Shown here piece by piece: positions 1 to 11,368 of a DNA stretch of 64,000 bases; the stretch's first letter is position 1, and each line of letters begins with the position of its first letter. Location of the stretch: NCBI GenBank assembly GCA_001599815.1, contig BCIA01000003.1, positions 3,720,001-3,784,000 of the forward strand. Direction: 5' to 3'. A program made the position numbers and the translations under genes. A model generated the notes under the pieces. That model did no database searches. It saw only the letters and a list, made by a program, of their open reading frames with translations, and was not told the DNA's origin. The stretch comes from Furcasterigmium furcatum (Eukaryota; Ascomycota; Sordariomycetes; Glomerellales; Plectosphaerellaceae).

Positions 1-235
1 CCACGCACCTCGAAGAGCCTAGGAGTCACAAGGCCTACCCCGTTTTCGCCGTTTCTCGGCGTGACTGCTCTAAGCGGCGCGGTGTATGACTCCCGTGCCT
101 CGTATTCGAGTACCTCGAGGGAAGAAAGTTCATTCTCGCCTCCAGGCAGCCAGAGCCTTCGCAGCAGGGCTGAAATTTTCCTATCCAGCTCCTGCGGGGC
201 GCATGCCGTAGCATGCCGTGTGATTTTTCCCTCTC

Positions 236-1034
236 TCATACCAGCTCCGCGTCCCCCGTCTCAACGAGCGGCTTCGCGCTCGACCACCGCAGGATGAGGA
301 TGTCGCCCTCCCGGCCGTCGATGGTGTCGTCCGAGTCTGTGCCGCGGCCCTCGACGACCGCGGCGCGGAGCAGGCGCACGAACACGGCCGTGTCCAGATC
401 CGGGGCGTCGATCATGCTGACGTTGCCCGCCGTGTCGTTGAGGTTCTGCAGCTGCGGCGGGAAGGAGGAGAGGAAGGACGAGAGGTAGTGGTTGTGCAGC
501 AGGGCCTGGTGGCGGGTTGCGTATGCGACTTCGGTCTGGGAGAGGCGGGCGCGAAGGGCGGGACTGGAGAGGTAGTGGAGGGTGTGCTTGTCGATCTGAG
601 GGGGGCTGTCTGTCAGTGACTGATCCAGCGTGATGCGCCGGGCTGCGACGGACCTTGGCTATGCGGGAGCGCAGGTAGCTCCGGACGAGGAACTTGAAGC
701 GTTCGAGCTCTGTCTGGATGACGATGAGGGCGAAGTTGGTCTTTGGGTCCATGTCGCCGGTCATGTCCTCGACCTTTTCGATCTGGCGCTTTATGCGGTC
801 GTTGACGCGCTCGAAGAGGCCGTCGCGCGGCCATCTGGAGTGTTGGGTGTCAGCTTGGTCCTTGGGGTCCCAATTGCGCCCGAGGGCGGGAGGTCGGGAT
901 TATACTAACTCTAGCAGCTCTGGCGCAGACCTCTCGGCTACCCAGGCACGCGTCAGGGCCTGCAAGTCGCGTGTCTCGTCGGGGATGGAGTGGGAGGTCG
1001 GGTCGACCTCGCGAAGGATGTCGTCGATATCCAT
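236..1034 (-). CDS. sld5: GINS complex subunit Sld5
   Basis: Three exons (910-1034, 654-834, 236-595) join in phase to a 221-residue protein. Sld5 is one of four GINS subunits. With Cdc45 and Mcm2-7 it forms the CMG replicative helicase in the nucleus. Seen: an N-terminus starting MDIDDILREVDP, a middle section KTNFALIVIQTELERFKFL followed by LVRSYLRSRIAK, which is typical of the Sld5 A-domain, and a C-terminus RWSSAKPLVETGDAELV resembling the B-domain end. The length matches the family, about 220. The first donor (GTTAGT, 909 downward) was preferred over a nearby GTATAA because only it restores the frame (E-W-P-R). The gene is divergent from the oxidase gene, with an 841-bp shared upstream region. 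Identity is firm; the first intron boundary is slightly less so. Confidence 0.93.
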
Positions 1035-1875
1035 TGTGGATGCGGTGGGGTGTATAATGCAGGAGAAGGGGTCGATCTGTCTAAGTAATTGCAGTGATAC
1101 ATTCAACTCATGATGTGGCGTGAATTCGAAGCAAGGAGAGGGCCGTCAAGCTGGTCGGTGTCGAGGTCGAGGGTGGTGATGAAGTCGAGTCCGAGTCGAG
1201 TCGCGAGATGGTCGCGTGGTGGGGGTTTGGAGGGGTTCATCCGCTAAAAGGCGGGAGAGCCCGCTAACAAACATCCACTAATTCCGTCGGCTCGGACCCG
1301 GCGACAGTGGAGCTGGTTGGTCGGGCTTGCAACTCCAACGACTCGGACTCGGCAACTCGGACATGCTTCTCGTGTTCTTCATTACAAGGTTGATGAATCT
1401 GGGGCGCGGGAATGGCAACCCAAGTACCCAAGTGCTGGCTTTGCTAGGGGTTTAAAGTTGGAATTTTATTTCCCCTTGAGACGTGCATCAGCTCCACAAG
1501 TCATCTTGATTCCACTTTCTATTATTCTTTAGACATGGAGTTCTGAAGTGTTCTTGAGTCCACGGATATCTAGGTTACCAAGCTGGTCAGGGGTTGCCAG
1601 TGCCTGTTAGTGACTCCAAATCCGGCAAACGGAGTACTAGGTATTGAACCAAGAGCCAAGGCTCAGTCGTTGGGGTTGTTCAATAAACATACCGAGGCTC
1701 ACCTCGACCATCAGCTTCTCCTCACGGGCTGACAACCTCCACATGTAATACGACTCGGACCCGCGCTGAAACTGGAACTCAACACATCTGCCATCTCATC
1801 TCCAATACGTTCGTCTCTTAACATCATCTCACATTCATCACCTCTCATCGTATCGCGTTCACTCGAATCATCGCC
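1035..1875. promoter_or_regulatory. Divergent intergenic region, sld5 / oxidase
   Basis: 841 bp upstream of both genes. No open frame looks coding. The words ACTCGGAC and CTCGGACCC recur (about 1291, 1338-1365 and 1750). The same ACTCGGAC word appears near 9183 in another divergent intergenic region. Whether this is a binding site is not known. Confidence 0.4.
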
Positions 1876-3168
1876 ATGGCCGACCCTGACAATGGCTCGG
1901 AGCCCCGGCCCCCTTACGCCGCTTACATCCAAACCATCTACCAGGAGGGCATCCTCGCCGGCAAACTGCCCGTCGTGACCACGAACCCGTCCCTTCTCGA
2001 GGAGCAGGCCAGAAAGGCGATGACCCCCGAGGGCTTCAACTACATCCTTGGTGGCGCCGGCGAGATGTCTACCATGGATGCCAACCGCCTAGCATTCCGG
2101 CAGTGGAAGATCATCCCGCGCTTTCTCAGGCCTTCCAGCCCGCGAGATCTCAAGACCGAGCTCTTCGGTACCACTTATGGTGAGGCTTCATGCCACTCCC
2201 AGTCTTCCACCTCCTGACACCCCCCAGAATCCCCCGTCCTCATGGCCCCTATCGGCGTCCAGGGCGTATTCCACGACTCGGCCGAGCCGGCAGTCGCCTC
2301 CGCCTGCGCCGACCTCGCCATCCCCTACACCCTCAGCACCGCCGCGTGTACCTCCATCGAGGACCTCGCAGCGTCCCACGGCCCCTCCGCCCCCCGCTGG
2401 TTCCAGCTCTACCGGCCCACGTCCACGGACATAACCGCCTCCCTCCTCCGCCGCGCCAGGGCCAGCGGCTTCTCCGTCCTTGTCGTCACCCTCGACACCG
2501 TCACGGTCTCCTGGAGGCCCCTCGACCTCGACGCCGCCTACATCCCGTTCGTCACCGGCACCGGCAACGCCGTCGGCTTCAGCGACCCCGTCTTCCGCGC
2601 AAAATTCGCGGCCACTTCGGACGGCGACGCCCCCGAGGACAACCCCATCGCCGCCTCGCGCGCCTGGATCTCAGAGGTCTTCAGCGGCGAGCACCACTCC
2701 TGGACCGACCTCGCCGAGCTCAGGAAGCACTGGGACGGGCCCATCGTGCTTAAGGGCATCCTGGACGTCGAGGACGCCAAGAAGGCCGCGGAGCACGGAA
2801 TGGACGGCGTCATCGTGAGCAACCACGGCGGAAGGCAGCTCGACGGAGCAGTGGCGTCGCTCGAGATGCTACCGGAGATTGTGGATGCCGTCGGCGACAG
2901 GATGACGGTCATGTTCGACTCGGGCGTGCGGACGGGGGCGGACATTGTCAAGGCCCTGGCGCTGGGGGCGAAGGCCGTCTTCGTCGGGCGGCCCGTGGTC
3001 TACGGGCTGGGTATCGCGGGCAAGGAGGGCGCGAAGGCCGTGCTGGCTGGGTTGATGGCGGACTTGGACCAGACCATGGGCCTGTCCGGGTTTGGGAGTG
3101 TCAAGGACTTGAACAGGTCGGTGCTGAGGAAGACGACATATGGGGGAGACGTCAAGGCGAATCTGTAG
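1876..3168 (+). CDS. FMN-dependent alpha-hydroxy-acid oxidase / lactate 2-monooxygenase-like
   Basis: Two exons (1876-2179, 2228-3168) with a 48-nt intron encode 414 residues. The family oxidises L-2-hydroxy acids such as lactate or glycolate with FMN in a TIM barrel. Seen: the active-site signature SNHGGRQLDGAV at residues 299-310, with catalytic His301 and Arg304; Lys277 in the strand GPIVLKGIL; an early FMN-site segment VLMAPIG at 105-111; and the phosphate-binding end DSGVRTGADIVKAL followed by GRPVVYGL. No cytochrome b5 domain is present, so it is not a flavocytochrome b2. No clear signal peptide is seen, and the last three residues (ANL) only weakly resemble a peroxisomal signal. The N-terminal segment GFNYILGGAGEMSTMDANR resembles fungal lactate 2-monooxygenase-type proteins, but substrate cannot be read from sequence. 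The gene converges on a Zn2Cys6 regulator 281 bp downstream. Confidence 0.92.
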
Positions 3169-3449
3169 TAATCGTCATGTAAAATTTCCCTACTTAGCAT
3201 CGATCACACACATATTCATGACCTCCTTTAGTTTTCACGTTGCTGGAAGCTGAGATACATCATGACCACTGAGCATTTTTCTGAGGGTATTCCTCGGTTT
3301 TCGTTACAAGTCCTAATATCACAGGTGCCTCCCATCGTAAATCGTTCTGCGGTTTCAGTCCCGAAGCCCATCTGAGCCTACAGCCGCACTGTTCTGGCTC
3401 TGGCCCGGATGATAAACGTAAGTGTTGTCTCAACAGGCCCCCAGGCCCG

Positions 3450-6309
3450 TTACCCAATAAATTCGGTCGTCATCAGCGTCTCCCACGGCTTGCCCGTCAC
3501 CCAGGCCTTCTCCATCAGGCTTCTGGCCCTCCTCACCTGCGTCATGCCGCTAGTCTCCGCGCTCCTGAACCGCTCGAGCACACGCACCCGCGTGCTCTCG
3601 TCCAGCGCGTCGCACCCGGCCGTGAACAGCGGGAACAGCAGGGCAACCTCCGTCGTGCCGCGCCGAATACTTTCGAGGCACTTGAGAACCTGCCGCACAA
3701 GCGCCTGCACATCCGGGTGAGATGACCCCTTGCCCAGGACGCGGCGATGCAGGTGCACCAGGCCCGCCAGATGGAACGCCTCGTTCATGGCCGTCATCTC
3801 CCGCATGTCCCCGACCTCGAGGGAGTTCAGGTGCTGGCACGGATGCGGCGACCTGGTCATGCTGTTCCTCAGGTCCTGGTCGAGGCGGGCTGCAAGCCGC
3901 ACAATCTCCATGGCCGGCGCGCTTCCGCCTTTGAGGTTCCCAGCCGTCGCGAGACGTTGCTGGTCATACCGGCGGATGAGATCGGCGACTCGCGCGAGGA
4001 GGCGGAGACACCGCAGGGTGAAGCCGAGGACGCAGTCGATCTCGTCCAGGTCATGGTCGAAACCTCGAGCTCCGGCCTGGTCGATCATCAACGGCAGGAG
4101 AGAGTCTTCCTCGTTGGCTAGGCTGCCGCTTGACACCAGGCTGCCGCTCATCGAGCCCAGCACGTCGATGTATGCCAGCCAGCTCCATAGGAAGGAGCAG
4201 AGCTTGTTCTCTTCTGGGAATATACTCATGTCTGCGATGCGCTTCCTCATGAGGCTGCGAGCGGTACTCAGGTGTCTTTGCCACGGGATGTCGAAGCCGA
4301 AGGCGGTTGGTGATATGATCTCGAGAGATGTCAGCATGGTTGCCGTGGCCAGGTTTGCGTCACTAAGACGCCCGTTGTCGTCGAGGGCCCGCCGGAGGGT
4401 CGGGAATATGTCGTCGACCCAGGTGGCTATTCGCATTTCTGGCTCATTTTGCTGCAGGATCCTTGCCCTATGAGAAGCTGATAAGATGAAAGTCAGCTTC
4501 ATACTGAGTGATGATGATAAACCGAGGCCCACGAACCCGAATATGCAAGAAGCAGGCTCAGCAGCGTGTCATCCTTGACCGCCATCTGAGGAAGAATAGT
4601 GCGGAAAGGGTTGGAATGAAGATCATCGTGAGGAACAAGTACTGATAAATCCTGTCAGCATGTTGAAGTCTGCCACAACCTGAGAGTTCTCATCTTACCT
4701 CGAGCAGTGTGGTTAATGAAATGATGCTATGAGTCTTGTCAGTCAGTGCTCCCTCGAGGAGGCTCAGGAGACATACAAAGTACTGTCAACTCAAGTCAGC
4801 TCTCTGCCATTATCACCATTATCACAAGACAAACAGAAACGAGAATCACTCACCAGCAGATTCATACGGTTTCCCGTCAATCTGAAATTTCATGCCCGTC
4901 AGCTATAATCCGACACTTCACGAAAGAACATACTTCTCCGGCAGCGGCTCCAGGTCCCGCGGGATGAGCACGGGAACCGGCGCCTCGTAGTAGCCATCCG
5001 TCCCCTTGTACTGGGAGACGCCGTGCTCCCAGCCGAGAACCCCCCCGGCGCCCCAGGCCGCCAGGCTCGGCGCCGTGATGCAGCCCTGGTCGTCGTTCGT
5101 GCCAATGTCGTTGTCGCGGAGCCCGACGTCGAAGCCGTGGAATGTATAAGGCTGGTAGTCTCCCCCTCCGCCCTCGTGGAAGGGAGGCATCGGCGGCGGG
5201 AGGAGGATGCTCGCATCCCCCTGCTGCCGCCAGTCCATGGCTCCCTGCAGGACCGAGTTCATCGAGGCCCGGCGGCCGGGGAGGCAAGCCGGCGAGAAGG
5301 GCACGCTCAGGTTCGTCCAGTGGTCCTCATCACTGTACGCCGAGGACGCGGCGGGCGTGGTCGGCGAGCCGTGGGACACGGACGCCTGGCCGGAGGGGCC
5401 GGGATATAGCGGCGGACAGGGGCTGCCGGTGTTGTATGACGAGGGCGTCGACACGGAGGGCGAGTGCCACGCCGAGGGCCCGTCGCTGGCTTCCGCGAGC
5501 GACTTGGCCCTCTTGTGCCTCGCGGGCGGCATTCCTGCCTGCATGGAGGCGATGGAGGGCGACGCGGTAGCCACCGAGGCCGCCTCGACTTGTCCATCAT
5601 GGATAGACCATACAGGCATCACGAGGGCGGGAATGGCAGGCGCTGCACTTGTGTAGAGCGACGAGGATGACTCGGCTCGAACTACATGATGGGAACCATC
5701 ATCCACGGACGCCAGGTTCCCCGGCCCCCCGTTTCCCCCCTCTTCCGTTACCCAGGAGAACGTGGTCTGTTGGTACTCCTTCGCAGCGAACGTCGACGAA
5801 GTGGCCGCCGAGAGGGCGCTTGCTGGGAACGTATGGCTTCTCTTCAAGACGGCCGGTGAGAAGTCTGGATCAGTCGGCGTCTGCGGAGGCTCCGTGGGCG
5901 ATGCCAGGCTCTGGCTTGGACGCTTGGTCCGACGCCCGCTCCAGTTCAGCTTGATGCTGTAGTCGCATGTGTCGCCCAGTTTCTGGCAGCTGAAGTGCCA
6001 GTTAGATGGATGTAACGGAATGCAGGAGCGTCTCGCATCGTGGTGAGGTATGGAGAGAATATCGAGAGCAGCACGAGCAGCAGCAGCAACAGCACCGTAC
6101 CACATACTTTAAGCAACTTGGATGTTCCTCCCCGCACTTGATCTTTCGTCCTTTGCATGGCCTGGAGCATTGGTCTTTGTGAGCATCATGTTGTCACCGG
6201 CGCAGCTCGGCAGACACCGGAGGGGGGACCACTGGGAGGAGACTCACCAACACCCATTGCGGCTTCTTCGCTTCGGTTCCGGCGCGCCTGGCTTTCGAGC
6301 ACGCGGCAT
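3450..6309 (-). CDS. Zn2Cys6 fungal transcription factor with Fungal_trans_2-type domain
   Basis: I join eight exons in phase: 6248-6309, 6108-6161, 4934-5989, 4854-4881, 4777-4782, 4699-4726, 4537-4641 and 3450-4477. They give 788 residues. The binuclear zinc cluster spans the first three exons: Cys20, Cys23, Cys30, Cys37, Cys40 and Cys47, with basic flank KRRSRNGCWPCKGRKIKC. This is the exact CX2CX6CX6CX2CX6C spacing. Residues of about 70-390 are a low-complexity Ser/Pro/Gly-rich linker. The C-terminal half (HHFINHTAR, NPFRTILPQMA, LLLAYSASHRARIL) matches the fungal-specific regulatory domain of arginine-catabolism-type Zn2Cys6 factors. The start MPRARKPGAPEPK was chosen because it is the first ATG in frame before the cluster. 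The 6-nt exon (Tyr-Phe) is unusual; skipping it would also stay in frame. Target genes are unknown. Confidence 0.85.
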
Positions 6310-6982
6310 ACTATGGCCTGGACACCATGTCCAGGCGGCGAGGGCAGGCGGTTCGACGGCAAACGGGACGAGAGTGTGGATAAGGGCCGAGTGGTCATGC
6401 TACACAAGACTCTCACCATGCAAGACGAGGGAGGACGACGTGGGCAGAAGACTCGCAGACTGACGAGACGGGCCAAGCCAAGCAGAGATATATTGAATGA
6501 GGGGAAATGCTTGGAAGCAGAAGATCGGGGAAACCGAGAACAGTCGAAGAAGAAGCAGCATTGGCTCTGCCCCAGAGGAAGGGAGCGAGCGGCACGGTAG
6601 TTAAAGCCCAACCCGTTCTGCAGTGTCATGGCCTGCAACATGGATTCGATGCCGTCCACGTGCCTCCATCCACCGAGCCAGCCACCAGCCCAGAGCGTGG
6701 GGGTCTTGGGATCACCATGCGGGAAGATCCTCTTCCTAGTCGCTGCTCCACTTACAATTAGGGAGACTTGCATGCGTAGCGGCCCTCGTTCCACGTTGGG
6801 CTCGCTGTGGGGGTTCGGATATTACATCCTTGGGGGGTGGTGTCGTTCCTCACTTCTGGGTTTCTTCACTGCGTGTCACCGGGGGCGGAGGTACTGGTCG
6901 TTTGCGCTGGTTCTGGTCTGTTTCTTTCTTTCTCTCTTGTCTTGCCTTGGAGATGGCGCTGCGCGGCGTCTCGTGAGGACAA
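6310..6982. other. Intergenic between the Zn2Cys6 factor and the WD40-cyclophilin gene
   Basis: 673 bp upstream of the regulator and downstream of the cyclophilin gene, both on the minus strand. Short overlapping frames exist on both strands but none shows a family signature or consistent composition. Presumably promoter of the regulator plus 3' UTR of the cyclophilin gene. Confidence 0.4.
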
Positions 6983-9059
6983 CTATACAATGTCGATATT
7001 GAGGATCTTGATGTCCTCCTCCGGCTTCTCCTTGTACGTCCGCGCATTCTCGATCTTGTGGATGACATCGAGCCCCTGTGTAGCCCGGCCAAAGATCGTG
7101 TGCTTACCGTCCAGCCACGGCTTGGGGGTCTCACGTTAGCTACTGGGCTTCTAGACCATGACCCTTGCACCCCGCGAATGGGGCGCCGCTCGGTGACACC
7201 GGCCGGGGGGTGCCGGGCGGGCTGCGCACGGCAGAGGGGGAGAAAGGGAGGAAGAAGGAGAAGAAGCAAACTCACCGTCTTTTCCGTGGTAATGAAGAAC
7301 TGGCTGCCATTGGTGTTGGACCCGGCATTGGCCATGCTCACCGTGTAGGGCTTGTCGTGCTTGAGGCTGCTGAACTCGTCGGCGAACTCCTTGCCCCAGA
7401 TGCTCTCGCCACCCGTGCCGTCCCCGAGGGGATCGCCGCCCTGGATCATGAACTTGCGGATCACTCGGTGAAAGATTGTGCTGTTGTAGTACCCGCGCTT
7501 CGAGTGTGTTACGAAGTTCTCCACGGCCTTCGGTGCCGCATCGGGAAATAGGCGGATGTGGATGTCGCCGTAGGTCGTGTGCAGCACCGCTGCCGTCCCT
7601 GTTTCGCCCGCCTTCGCCTCAGCCGCTTTCTTCTGGCCCAGCATGGTTGGCTTCTCGTTGTGCACGTCCCTCGTCGACTTGGAAATCTCCTCCTCATTCG
7701 TGAACATGTAAAAGCGGACCTTGTTGACGCCCGTCGCGACCAGCAAGGGGTCTCTCGATTCAGATTCTTGCAGTAGCGGGTTGCTGGACGCGCCCATTTC
7801 CACGGTCGTGATGCCCTTCTTCTGCGGCTGGCCCTGGTAAATCGCCAGGTTGACCGCGCGGAAGTTCTCCTCCTTGCCGAACGTCTTGACCACCTGGTTC
7901 GTGTACGTGTTGACCACCTTGACGCCGAAGATGGACCCGTAAATGACAAAGTTGCCGGACTCGTCGAAGAGCACGTTGGCCTTGTCTTTGTAGAGCGGCG
8001 ACTCGATTTCGCGCTCGACGGCGAACCTGCGACCAAACTCGACCGGGTCCAGCTTCTGCGGCGCCGTGCCAGCCTGCTGCATCTCCTCGATGACCTTGAG
8101 AGACTCGTCGTAGGTCCTGTACAGCTTGCCGGTGGCGAAATCGAACACCCTGATCTTTCGGTCAGGCTGTGACAGCGCCGCGAAATGCTTCCCGTTCGGC
8201 GAAATGCTAATCGATGTCGGAACCGTCTTGGATTTCTTGAACTCGAAGAGGTTGGTCGAGGCCTTGAATTCGAAGACATTATCTGGCTTCTCGTACGTGT
8301 CGCTGGGCCTCCAGTACTCGACCATGCCCTTGTCATCGGACGACACGACACAGTCATACTGTTCGTTGAAGGCCATGACATTGACGGGACTCCTGTGTAG
8401 GGACTTGAGCGTGTGTATCGGCTCCTGGTTCTCGCCGCGGCCGTCGTAGATGTGGACCAGAGACTTTGCGTCTTCCGACACCGCCAGCAGAGGTAGGGAG
8501 GCGCCCTTTCGATGCACCCAGCAGGCGCAGCGCGGCGTGTAGGCGAGGTTGATGTTGGCCAGGAGGTCGAATGTGATGACGTCGAATATTTTCAGCGTGT
8601 TGTCGGCGCCGGCCGTCGCGAAGCTGCGTCCGTCGTGGCTGACGGAGACGGACTTCACTTCGCCGTCGTGCGCCTTGAACTCCTTGACAAACTCGATGCC
8701 CTGCGCGACCTTCTTCCAGAACTTGACGACTCCGTCGACTGATGTAGTGACGAGGAAGTCCGTCAGGGGTGTTACGGTGACAAAAGCCACCTGCTCCTTG
8801 TGCATCAAGGACTTTGAGTATCGGCTCGACTTGGGCAGCGCTGCGACGTAGTGTTTCTCGTGCGGAAGCACTCTGCGCTTCTTCTTGGGGGCCTCAGTCG
8901 GCAATTGAGGGCCCATGTCATCGTCCGAGGAGCTGTCTGGAAGGCAGAGGGTCAGTCTGGAGAGTGTCCGTCTTGGATACCAGGCCACCTACCGGAATCA
9001 TCGTTCTGGCTGTACTCGGCATGGCTCCGTTTGTTGTTCTTGGGATCTTCGTCGGCCAT
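6983..9059 (-). CDS. cyp15: WD40-repeat peptidyl-prolyl cis-trans isomerase (PPWD1/Cyp15 type)
   Basis: Three exons (8993-9059, 7276-8936, 6983-7120) encode 621 residues. WD40-cyclophilins of this type associate with the spliceosome in animals; a nuclear role is inferred here. Seen: an acidic, Lys-rich N-terminus; about four WD-like repeats (VTTSVDGVVKFWKK, FATAGADNTLKIFDV, CVVSSDDKGMVEYWRP and others) over residues 75-260; then a cyclophilin domain from about 471 to the end. Catalytic features are intact: FHRVI with Arg513, FMIQGGD, NTNGSQFFIT, and Trp578 of the drug-binding loop in PWLDGKHTIFG. The last intron (155 nt, 7121-7275) falls between the SQFFITTEKT and PWLDGKH motifs, and removing it restores the classic cyclophilin core. 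The gene is divergent from the FAR-17a-like gene. Confidence 0.94.
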
Positions 9060-9791
9060 CTTTGCCTCTAAATGCCGCTAGCTGGCCAGCTAGAGTCTCG
9101 AGTATCGGTAGTAAGTTGAAGTGCAGCAGTCCTGGGCGAACGGGGCGGGACGGCTCGTGGATCGAAGTTGTTGGATTTGCGACTCGGACTGTCCAGCTCG
9201 AAAATGATGTTTTCGATCCCGTTGCGACTGCTAAGCTGTGGCACGAGCCAATCAAACTCCCCGCCATGGCGGAGCTAGCGGGTGCACCAAGGAAGGCGTG
9301 GGGGATGGCATCCGCTAAAGTTCCGCCGTTGCTGTCCGCTGGAGCCATCGCGGACAGCGGGCTTCCGCTGAGACCACCTCAGACCGGGCATCGGAACTGA
9401 AGCAAGCTACCTATGTACTGAGTGAGGGGCCGGTATAAGTTCTTGTGTTCCAAGACAAAAAGAAACAGACATACTGGGAAATAGTTCTCATGTAACGCAC
9501 TACTCGATGATCCCGATATGGACTTTTCATGTACACCCTTCCGGATCACGACATGCCCGTTCGACACCCGGAGTCCGGCGGCTGTGGGGTCATGGACGGA
9601 CCCATTTCGCTGAAGTGACCAACGTCATGAAGGAGGACTCGGGGCCACCTAATCCTCCGATACTCCGGAGACTTAATAGGGGATTACCCTCTTCCCACTC
9701 AACTTCCTCTTGCCAGACCAGACAGAAGCCGTGAGAAGACGCCAACCGTCATTGTGTCGCCTCAGACAACGTACCTAAACCCTCAGTCAAC
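9060..9791. promoter_or_regulatory. Divergent intergenic region with a 9-bp inverted repeat
   Basis: 732 bp separate two divergent starts. A perfect 9-bp inverted repeat, GCTGTCCGC (9331-9339) and GCGGACAGC (9350-9358), has a 10-nt spacer and could bind a dimeric factor. An ACTCGGAC word also occurs near 9183. No coding potential was seen. Confidence 0.4.
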
Positions 9792-10546
9792 ATGGCCCGT
9801 CACGTCCTCCAGCGACTCGAGTCGCCCTCGCGAACCTTCTCGCTCATCCTCCATGTCGTCGGCATCGCCAGCTTCATCATGTCCTTCCGCTTCCTGGAAG
9901 AGTTCAAGCACCCCATCTCAGATGGGTTCGGCGGCAACTACCAGCACCTGACCAACATTGGCCTCATCCTGTCCTTTGCGACATTCTCCGTGGGCCTGCT
10001 GGCGGACCTGACCCTGAGCCCCCAGCTCTTCGCCGCCAAGAATGCGCTCTCGGTGACATCGGCGCCCCTCGAGGTCCTCATCAGCATGCTCTACTGGGGC
10101 ATCAGGACCATCGACAAGAGCCTCCTCTTCCCGCCCGACTTCGAGCTGGCCGTGCTGCCGGACGTGTCATTCCACCTCGCCCCGGCCGTCCTCCTGTCCC
10201 TGGACCTGCTCCTGCTGAGTCCGCCATGGACCATCCAGGCGTACTCGGCCATGGCAGTCAGCATGGGCATTGCTTTCCTGTACTGGGGCTGGGTCGAGCT
10301 GTGCTTTAGCTACAACGGATGGTGAGTGCCGAGTTGTTCTGCACCAAGTTGACTTAAGCTAAACTCCACAGGTATCCCTACCCGATCTTCACTGTCCTCG
10401 ACACGCCTCAACGGGTGGGCCTCTTCACCTTTGCCGCCCTGTTGATGACAGTGAGCACCGTGCTGCTGAAGTGGCTCTACGGCAGAGTCAACGGCATTGA
10501 TAGGATGGAGCACGATGCTCTCAAGCCGCTGAAGAAGACCCAGTGA
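9792..10546 (+). CDS. FAR-17a/AIG1-like multi-pass membrane protein
   Basis: Two exons (9792-10321, 10372-10546) around a 50-nt intron encode 234 residues. Seen: about six hydrophobic spans (FSLILHVVGIASFIMSF, LTNIGLILSFATFSVGLLADL, LEVLISMLYWGI, LAPAVLLSLDLLLLSPP, AMAVSMGIAFLYWGWVEL and VGLFTFAALLMTVSTVLL), a YPYPIF motif after the splice site, and a charged tail ending LKPLKKTQ. The pattern and length fit the AIG1/ADTRP family. Animal members hydrolyse fatty-acid esters of hydroxy fatty acids using a Thr/His pair, and His161 in the LPDVSFHLAP segment is a candidate for that role. Most fungal homologues are uncharacterised, so enzyme activity is an inference. It is expected in an internal membrane such as the ER. 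Confidence 0.82.
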
Positions 10547-11368
10547 AGGAGGGGTCTCGCAAGAGTGCCCGCACTTTAGATGGGCCGAGGGAGAGGATGC
10601 AGACACCATGCTGCTTTAGACATGGGCGGCCGACATTGGAGTGGTTTCCCACCAAGAGGCATGGGCTCACTCACGCACAACTACAAGATGGCTAGAGACT
10701 TTTCGACTCATTATTAGAGAGACAGCTTATAGTGCCTCGAGATCAGAATTTCTCAAACGATATCGAGATCATCACGTGTGGGGTCACATGTTTTAATTGG
10801 ATACCAACCTAACGGCCACATCGAAAAGGGGCAAGCCACTTGAGTGGCTTGTCTAATTAACGGCATTCCCAATTGCCCCCCGGCCGGTTTAGTTGTATTA
10901 CTGTCCGAATAGGTACTCTTTTGATCAGTCAGTCATTGGAATTACTTCCAGCTCAACAGGACGCTGTCTCGATTTTCTGAAGTTCAGATAGAGGTCATCT
11001 CAATTATCTGAGGCTCAATCTGAGGTCGGGCTGGTCGACTTGGTCCTTCCAAGGCGGCCGGGAGACCAGGGGCGGTCCAAATCTCCCCAGCGCCCTGACG
11101 TGCTCCACCGTAGTAACTCGAACCCCTGGCCAGCCAGGCTCGGCACTCCCTTCACTGAACCTGGAACCCACAGTTGCTGCACGACAATAAAAAGTTGGCC
11201 AGGACCAACCACAGGACTCAGTCTCAACACCCTCCACCTCCAAAACAAGGACCAAAACAGCCCGCCAGCAGCCGAGGAGGGCAACGCAAAGCCGGATCAG
11301 CAGGACGCACCACCCATCTCACCCCTCGTCACTCCCTAGGTAAAAGGCTCGCCTGCCCGCATTGCATC
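10547..11368. other. Intergenic upstream of ura6, containing repeat copy A
   Basis: 822 bp between the FAR-17a-like stop and the ura6 start. The only structure I see is the dispersed repeat at 10961-11060, annotated separately. The remainder is AT-richer than the coding DNA and has no convincing reading frame. Confidence 0.4.
10961..11060 (+). repeat. Dispersed degenerate repeat, copy A (solitary)
   Basis: This stretch shares order and wording with copies near 23.96-24.11 kb and 26.58-26.76 kb. Shared words are CTCGATTTTCTGA, GAGGTCATCTC, TGAGGCTCRAT, CTGGTCGAC and TTCCAAGGCGGCC, in the same order and orientation. It holds two rather than three of the roughly 30-bp internal units and lacks a clear run of 16-bp units. 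No reading frame is conserved between copies, so it is probably non-coding or a decayed element. Confidence 0.7.

Noticed and set aside
1..235. Any gene at the left edge
   Set aside because: Only short overlapping frames are present. This looks like the 3' side of sld5, with nothing further recognisable.
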